Assembly (NCBI RefSeq): GCF_030814955.1
Contig: NZ_JAUSWB010000002.1
Coordinates: forward strand, 124,001 to 188,000
Source: Planomicrobium stackebrandtii
Lineage (GTDB): Bacteria; Bacillota; Bacilli; Bacillales_A; Planococcaceae
Direction of reading: 5' to 3'
Length of the DNA: 64,000 nt
Shown: piece after piece, positions 58,979-64,000 of the stretch
Numbering within the stretch: the first letter of the stretch is position 1
Layout: every line of letters starts with the position of its first letter
Translations under genes and position numbers: made by a program
The notes under the pieces: model-generated
The model's database searches: none
What the model was told of the DNA's origin: nothing
What the model saw: only the letters and a program-made list of their open reading frames with translations

Positions 58979-60412
58979 CTATTTTACAGCGGAAGGCTGG
59001 ACGCCTTCGGGAATCGGACAGGTATAGGCTTCCTTTGCCCGTCTCGCTTCATGTTCAGCTTTGATCGCCTGAAGGTCTTCAGGATGATGATACAGATGGA
59101 TAGCCGTGTTCGCCATGGCTTCGGAAGACAAGAGCATGCCGCTGTGGGCAAATGAACCAATGCCTTGCGTCACCATTTGCCACGTGTGAAGGGGCGTGCC
59201 GATGGCTGAAGTGGCAGTAGTCAATTGGGCTGTCGGAACAATCCAACTGACATCCGAAACATCTGTGGAACCTGCCATGACTTCGTTGGAAGGAACATAA
59301 TCGGAAATGATATCCGAAAGATATTTGCCCCCGAATTCGCTGCCATCCCCGCTGTATCCGAAGGTTTTCATGCCGGCGAGGAAATTATTCTTCTCACCTT
59401 CGGACAAGGTTTGCCAAATCCCTGCGGCGAATTCCTTTTCTTCTTCAGTCGGCTGGACAGCTCCGGCTTCGAGCAGTTTTTCGTTCAGAATGGTTTCCAA
59501 TGTCCGGTTCGGCTCATAGTTGGAACAGGCTTTATCAAAGACGATGGTCATCTCGGTCTCGGTCATCAATGCAGCTCCTTGCGCAATTTTACAGACGCGT
59601 TTGTAGATTTCATCAACCTGTGCAACTTTAGGCGCGCGGATCAAATACAAAACTTCCGCTTCCGATTGCACGACGTTGGGTGAAAATCCGCCGCTGTTGG
59701 TGATGGCGTAATGCATCCGCGCCTCCTGCACGACATGTTCACGCAGGTAATTGACGCCTACATTCATCAATTCCACTGCGTCTAATGCGCTGCGTCCCAA
59801 GTGCGGTGAGTTCGCCGCGTGTGAAGCCACTCCCTTGAAGCGGAAATAGACCTGATAATTGGCAAGACTCGACAGGCTCATGATGGAATTGGAATAAGAA
59901 GGATGCCAGGTCAAAGCGATGTCCAAGCCATCAAAGACGCCTTCGCGCACCATGAAAGTTTTGCCAGAGCCGCCTTCCTCACCTGGGCAGCCGTAAAATT
60001 TTACGGTTCCACTGATGTTGTTGTCACTGAGATAAGCTTTTACGGCATATGCCGCTGCCAGAGAACCGGTCCCGAGCAAATTGTGTCCACAGCCGTGGCC
60101 AATGCCTCCTGGTTCGATCGGTTCCTGCTTGGTTAGATTGGCTTTTTGGCTGAGTCCTGATAAGGCATCGAATTCCCCGAGAAATCCAATGACTGGCTTG
60201 CCTGTCCCGAAAGATGCGACAAATGCGGTTTCAATACCGCCAACTCCCCGTTCGACTGAAAATCCTTCCTTTTCCAATTCATCTGCCAAAAATGCAGCCG
60301 ACTCAAATTCTTCGTAGCGTGTTTCCGGGTGCTCCCAAACATATTGACTGATGGATTCAAAGCGTTTCCTGTTGCTTGTTAAGTAGTTGCTGACTGCAGA
60401 GTCAGTTGCCAT
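58979..60412 (-). CDS. Aminobenzoyl-glutamate hydrolase subunit B-like amidohydrolase (M20)
   Basis: A 477-residue M20 protein of the AbgB type. Metal motifs: GGIGHGCGHNLLGTGSLAAAYAV near residue 100, FYGCPGEEGGSGKTFM near 140, and HPSYSN near the second metal; GVASHAANSPHLGRSALDAVELM is the dimerisation loop. AbgB with AbgA cleaves p-aminobenzoyl-glutamate, but many AbgB-like proteins act alone as amidohydrolases. It is convergent with the catabolic run. Its promoter region (60420-60465) shares GTAACATAATT..ATTATGAAT with that of the amidohydrolase at 35037. Confidence 0.88.
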   Translation of the reverse strand: MATDSAVSNYLTSNRKRFESISQYVWEHPETRYEEFESAAFLADELEKEGFSVERGVGGIETAFVASFGTGKPVIGFLGEFDALSGLSQKANLTKQEPIEPGGIGHGCGHNLLGTGSLAAAYAVKAYLSDNNISGTVKFYGCPGEEGGSGKTFMVREGVFDGLDIALTWHPSYSNSIMSLSSLANYQVYFRFKGVASHAANSPHLGRSALDAVELMNVGVNYLREHVVQEARMHYAITNSGGFSPNVVQSEAEVLYLIRAPKVAQVDEIYKRVCKIAQGAALMTETEMTIVFDKACSNYEPNRTLETILNEKLLEAGAVQPTEEEKEFAAGIWQTLSEGEKNNFLAGMKTFGYSGDGSEFGGKYLSDIISDYVPSNEVMAGSTDVSDVSWIVPTAQLTTATSAIGTPLHTWQMVTQGIGSFAHSGMLLSSEAMANTAIHLYHHPEDLQAIKAEHEARRAKEAYTCPIPEGVQPSAVK

Positions 60413-60598
60413 ATCAGTTCCTCCTTTGGAATAAATTCATAATCATTATAACAAAATTATGTTACCTTCCGGAAACGAATCCGAATTGATCCACTTTCTT
60501 GAATTGTGAAAATATTTTTAAGTTTCCTTAGAGCCATGCGCCTTCTGCGTTTATGATAATGGAAACGTTTACAAAGAAGTCTAAATATTTTTTATATA

Positions 60599-60627
60599 TT
60601 GACAATGAATTTCGGGCTGTATATGAT
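60599..60627 (+). promoter_or_regulatory. Strong sigma-A promoter upstream of the T-box
   Basis: TTGACA (60599-60604), 17-base spacer, TATGAT (60622-60627). Transcription should begin just before the T-box leader. Confidence 0.85.
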
Positions 60628-60655
60628 GGAGTCAATTCAAATATACAGATTAACT

Positions 60656-60907
60656 ATGTTGATGGAGATACGCTTTTTGCAAGGAAATCTCAAGAGAGCT
60701 GATGGTTGGTGAGAATCAGTGGTTTCGGCATTTCGCAGCACTCCTGAATAGATGGATTGAATACCCCAGTAGGTCCATCCGCTTCATGTCCGTTACGCAT
60801 GTGAACCAATGAGGCTGTCAGTTTGTTGACAGTGAATTAGGGTGGTACCGCGAAATAAAAGACTCTTCGCCCCTTGCATCTTTATGTAAGGGCGAAGAGT
60901 CTTTTTT
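60656..60907 (+). promoter_or_regulatory. T-box leader with terminator/antiterminator
   Basis: Stem I base pairs GATGGA with TCCATC (60779-60784 area); the apical region has AGAGAG and GGTTGGTGAGAA. The T-box sequence is AGGGTGGTACCGCG (60839-60852), and the terminator is AAAGACTCTTCGCCC / GGGCGAAGAGTCTTTTTT (60858-60907). It senses an uncharged tRNA. The specifier is not sure: the GAATACCCC before AGTAGG reads ACC or TAC by different registers, neither a serine codon. Confidence 0.92.
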
Positions 60908-60968
60908 GTCGTCTTTACACAAACACTGCCCGCCAAAGCGGGAAATCGAGAGGGGAATGAGCTTCATT

Positions 60969-62132
60969 ATGCTGACAGACCAACAAATTTTACGAATCCC
61001 AGGACCAACGCCAATTCCGCCAAGTGTTCAGCGTGCAATGGCACAACCGATAATCGGGCACCGCGGACAAAGTACATCCGAAATGATCAGTGACATCAGA
61101 CCAAGATTAAAACGCGTTTTTGGAACCAAACAGGAAGTGATCATTCTAACAGGCAGCGGGACCGCAGGACTGGAAACAGCCGTGGTTAATACGGTTGCTC
61201 CTGGCGAAGAAGTTCTGGTTCTAGTAACAGGCGCATTCGGAGACCGTTTTGCGAAAATTTGTAAAGCATATGGAATTCAGACCCATGTATTCGAAGTAGA
61301 GTGGGGTCAAGCGGTAGACCCGGAAGCAGTAAAAAACTTTCTTCTGGAACATCCTGAAATCAAGGTGGTCTTCTCAACGTTCTGTGAAACTTCCACCGGC
61401 GTCTTGAACCCGATCAAAGAACTGGCTGCTGCTGTTAAAGAAGTATCGGATGCCCTGGTCATCGTTGATGGCGTATCCTGCGTAGCAGGTACGGAAACCG
61501 AGATGGATAAATGGGGAATCGATGTAGTCGTCACGGGCTCACAAAAGGCCTTTATGCTTCCAGCGGGCCTTTCGTTCATTGCAGCAAGTGACCGGGCTTG
61601 GAAGAAAATCGAAGCCAATCCACAGCCGCGCTTTTATTTGGACCTCAAAAAGCACAGAGACAATATTTTAAAAGATACAACGCCTTTCACACCGGCACTG
61701 TCCATTTTATTCGGCTTGCAGCAGGTGCTCCAATTATTGGAGGAAGAAGGGCTGGAACAGGTATACGCAAGGCACCACTTGATGAAAGATATGACCCGCG
61801 CAGCATTTAAAGCACTTGGAATTCCGTTGCTTACTTCCGACAAAGACGCTTCCCCGACAGTTACCGCTGTAATGCCGGATGACTTTGATCCCGAAGAATT
61901 CCGGAAAGTGATGAAGAAAGAATTTTCTTTGGAAGTGGCAGGCGGCCAGCAGCATCTAGCGAAAAAGATTTTCCGCATCGGCCATATGGGTTATTGCTCT
62001 CCGGCAGATATGCTGCAGACATTGGCAGCGATGGAAATCGGCTTGATAAAAGTTGGGAAAAAGATCGAACTCGGCAAAGGAATTGCAGCAGCACAGCAAG
62101 TTTATTTGACAGAAGGGAAGGAAACTAAATGA
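60969..62132 (+). CDS. Class V aminotransferase (phosphoserine / alanine-glyoxylate type)
   Basis: A 387-residue PLP enzyme of the alanine-glyoxylate aminotransferase family. LRIPGPTPIPPSVQRAMAQPIIGHR opens the protein, LTGSGTAGLETAVVN holds the phosphate loop, IVDGVSCVAGTE has the pyridine-N Asp, and the Schiff-base Lys is in VVTGSQKAFMLPAGL. Such proteins replace SerC as phosphoserine or serine-pyruvate aminotransferases in several Bacillales. It overlaps serA by 4 bases (ATGA), which supports a serine biosynthesis role. ATG 60957 is an alternative start, but GAGAGGGGA is too close to it. Confidence 0.9.
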   Translation: MLTDQQILRIPGPTPIPPSVQRAMAQPIIGHRGQSTSEMISDIRPRLKRVFGTKQEVIILTGSGTAGLETAVVNTVAPGEEVLVLVTGAFGDRFAKICKAYGIQTHVFEVEWGQAVDPEAVKNFLLEHPEIKVVFSTFCETSTGVLNPIKELAAAVKEVSDALVIVDGVSCVAGTETEMDKWGIDVVVTGSQKAFMLPAGLSFIAASDRAWKKIEANPQPRFYLDLKKHRDNILKDTTPFTPALSILFGLQQVLQLLEEEGLEQVYARHHLMKDMTRAAFKALGIPLLTSDKDASPTVTAVMPDDFDPEEFRKVMKKEFSLEVAGGQQHLAKKIFRIGHMGYCSPADMLQTLAAMEIGLIKVGKKIELGKGIAAAQQVYLTEGKETK

Positions 62133-63715
62133 CTTTTCACGTCTTAATCAGTGATCCACTCAGCGAAGAAGGAATTTATCCCTTGCGTCAGGCAAACGGC
62201 GTAAATATTGTCATGGAAACCAATTTGACGCCGGAACAATTGGGCGACCGGATTGACGGATTTGATGCGTTGCTTGTCAGGAGCCAAACGCAGGTGACAC
62301 GGGAATTGATTGAAAAAGCTTCAAACCTGAAAATTATCGGACGCGCAGGTGTCGGCGTCGACAACATCGATTTGGAAGCAGCAACTGAACACGGCATTAT
62401 TGTAGTCAATGCACCGGACGGCAATACCAACTCAGCTGCTGAGCATACGATGGCGATGCTGATGTCAATGGCTCGCAAAATTCCTCAGGCGTTCCACGCG
62501 CTGCGCAATCAAAAATGGGACCGCAAATCCTATGTGGGCGTCGAATTGAAAAACAAGACACTCGGAGTGGTCGGTTTTGGCCGAATCGGCCAGGAAGTAG
62601 CAGCACGTGCAAAAGGGCAGCGGATGAACATCATTGCTTACGATCCTTTCCTGACGGCTGAAAAAGCGGAAAAGCTTGGAGTGGATTTCGGGTCGGTGGA
62701 AGATGTGCTGAAAGTGGCGGATTTCGTAACTGTCCATACACCGTTGCTGAAAGAAACCAAGCATTTAATCAATAAAGAAGCATTCGCCATCATGAAAGAC
62801 GGCGTACAAATTGTCAACTGTGCACGCGGCGGCATCATCGATGAAAACGCATTGTTTGATGCCGTGAAATCAGGGAAAGTGGCTGGGGCTGCGCTTGATG
62901 TTTTTGAACAGGAGCCGATGGTTGATTTTCGTTTATTGGATCTTCCGGAAATTATTGCCACACCTCATTTGGGTGCCAGCACTTTTGAAGCCCAGGAAAG
63001 TGTGGCCGTAGATGTCAGCATGGACGTCGTCAGCTACTTCACGACAGGGACTGTCCGGAATTCCGTGAACTTGCCATCTGTACCGAAAGAAATCATGAAG
63101 AAAATCGAACCTTACTTTGATTTGTCCGAGCGTTTGGGTGCTTTTTTAACCGATTTAACCGGAGCAGCTGCAGAAGAAGTTACAGTTCGCTATGCTGGCG
63201 ATTTGGCCAATATGGAAGTTGGGCCATTAACGCGCAATATGCTGAAGGGCATGCTCAAACGCCATCTTGGCAAGCATGTCAATGATGTCAACGCGATGTA
63301 TATTGCCAATCAAAAAGGCATTGTCGTCAGCGAACAAAAGACTACGGAATCGAAAGGGTTTACGAGCCTGATCACCGTGGAAGTGAAAACTGCAAAAGGA
63401 ACCAGAAAAGCAGCCGGAACTTTGTTAAACGGACAAGGCGCCCGCATCGTCAAAGTGGATGATTACTTGGTGGATGTCGTTCCAGAAGGGCATTTGCTGT
63501 ATGTTCGCCATAATGACCGTCCAGGTGTTATCGGCCGTGTCGGAACTTTGCTTGGCCAAGAAAATGTCAACATTGCCACGATGCAGGTAGGGCGTTCAAT
63601 TATTGGTGGAGACGCCATTATGATGCTGTCAATCGATAAACCTGCAGAAACAAGCAGCTTGGAGCAATTAGCGAAACTGGAAGAAATTGAAGGGGTCACT
63701 CCTATCAATTTATAG
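62129..63715 (+). CDS. serA: D-3-phosphoglycerate dehydrogenase
   Basis: The 528-residue long form of SerA, which oxidises 3-phosphoglycerate to 3-phosphohydroxypyruvate as the first step of serine synthesis. Substrate domain start [17 protein letters not shown]-binding [16 protein letters not shown], catalytic Arg in [10 protein letters not shown], Glu-His in ATPHLGAST, an ASB-type intervening domain, and a C-terminal ACT domain ([22 protein letters not shown]) for serine feedback. It is translationally coupled to the aminotransferase gene and under the T-box leader. A terminator follows. Confidence 0.96.
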   Translation: MTFHVLISDPLSEEGIYPLRQANGVNIVMETNLTPEQLGDRIDGFDALLVRSQTQVTRELIEKASNLKIIGRAGVGVDNIDLEAATEHGIIVVNAPDGNTNSAAEHTMAMLMSMARKIPQAFHALRNQKWDRKSYVGVELKNKTLGVVGFGRIGQEVAARAKGQRMNIIAYDPFLTAEKAEKLGVDFGSVEDVLKVADFVTVHTPLLKETKHLINKEAFAIMKDGVQIVNCARGGIIDENALFDAVKSGKVAGAALDVFEQEPMVDFRLLDLPEIIATPHLGASTFEAQESVAVDVSMDVVSYFTTGTVRNSVNLPSVPKEIMKKIEPYFDLSERLGAFLTDLTGAAAEEVTVRYAGDLANMEVGPLTRNMLKGMLKRHLGKHVNDVNAMYIANQKGIVVSEQKTTESKGFTSLITVEVKTAKGTRKAAGTLLNGQGARIVKVDDYLVDVVPEGHLLYVRHNDRPGVIGRVGTLLGQENVNIATMQVGRSIIGGDAIMMLSIDKPAETSSLEQLAKLEEIEGVTPINL

Positions 63716-63778
63716 GAGTAACAGATTTTCATGGTGCATACAGTGTTCTGGGAACGAGTATGGATAATTAAAACGGAT

Positions 63779-63816
63779 AAAAAGACTGGGGTTCATTTTG
63801 AATTCCCAGTCTTTTT
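63779..63816 (+). terminator. Rho-independent terminator after serA
   Basis: AAAAAGACTGGG / CCCAGTCTTTTT with a 14-base loop. Confidence 0.85.
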
Positions 63817-64000
63817 GTGTTGCAGTATTAAAATTTTAAAGGATTTTATTCTTTTAAAGCAAAAGTGAGCCAATTTTCTCTTTCTGACACTTTATATACT
63901 ACTCCGGTGATAGACTTAACGATTACCGAAAAAGAAGTCGCTCTAGCTAGACCGCTTATTCAGAGAACATCAGATTTCCTTGGTCTTCGTATTTAGAGAG

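Noticed and set aside
1-64000. tRNA, rRNA, IS element, prophage or replication origin
   Set aside because: No cloverleaf-like CCA-ended genes, transposase frames with terminal repeats, integrase genes or DnaA-box clusters were seen on reading both strands.

Overview
The window looks like chromosomal DNA from a mesophilic, moderately low-GC Gram-positive bacterium of the order Bacillales, most likely the Planococcaceae (Planococcus or Planomicrobium type). The reasons are strong AGGAGG-type ribosome binding sites, GTG/TTG starts, an FMN riboswitch and a T-box leader, LTA synthase, and many families typical of Bacillus relatives (YceG/TelA/TerD cluster, CsbB/GtrA/YfhO, LOV-STAS photoreceptor, YqjF/DUF2071, YndM/DUF2512). 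No tRNA, rRNA, phage, IS element or CRISPR array was seen. The genus is an inference.

Layout. 1-5.3 kb: end of a metallophosphoesterase, an acetyltransferase, a CHY zinc-finger protein, then an FMN riboswitch followed by a reduced riboflavin operon (ribE-ribB-ribH; ribD and the RibA domain are absent here), a histidine phosphatase and a flavodoxin-fold reductase. 5.6-12.9 kb: an LTA synthase-like enzyme, a DUF697-type GTPase, and a cell-envelope stress block made of a two-component system, a PrsA-like foldase and an HtrA protease. 12.9-13.3 kb: about three tandem copies of a ~122-bp intergenic repeat.

13.3-20.3 kb: a general-stress block. It holds a DJ-1/PfpI protein, an Ohr peroxidase, a Mn catalase, a short-chain dehydrogenase, a SodC lipoprotein, small hydrophilic or membrane proteins, and a LOV-STAS blue-light receptor of the YtvA type. 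Three of its transcription units have good sigma-B-like promoters (GTTT-N13/14-GGGWAW). 20.3-24.3 kb: csbB-gtrA-yfhO, a three-component lipid-linked sugar transfer set expected to decorate lipoteichoic acid. 24.5-33.6 kb: a Ter-type stress cluster (three TerD proteins, a C-C lyase, two phosphoribosyltransferase-like proteins, a HAD phosphatase, YceG, TelA).

33.7-60.4 kb: a large catabolic region. It begins with an amidohydrolase/AbgT set for N-acyl or aminobenzoyl-glutamate-like compounds, then a divergently arranged TRAP transporter. After that come more than a dozen genes for breaking down hydroxy- and branched dicarboxylates through CoA esters: HMG-CoA lyase-like, enoyl-CoA hydratase, MmgE/PrpD, thioesterase, two-subunit fumarase/tartrate dehydratase, beta-hydroxyacid dehydrogenase, tartrate dehydrogenase-like, CitE-like lyase, TarD-like dehydratase, class III CoA-transferase and acyl-CoA dehydrogenase. 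A GntR/FCD regulator and two further carriers (AEC, DASS) are included. A repeated TTGTATCCAA-like motif next to the promoters suggests local control. The true substrate cannot be fixed from sequence. 60.5-63.8 kb: a T-box leader upstream of a class V aminotransferase and SerA, the serine pathway.
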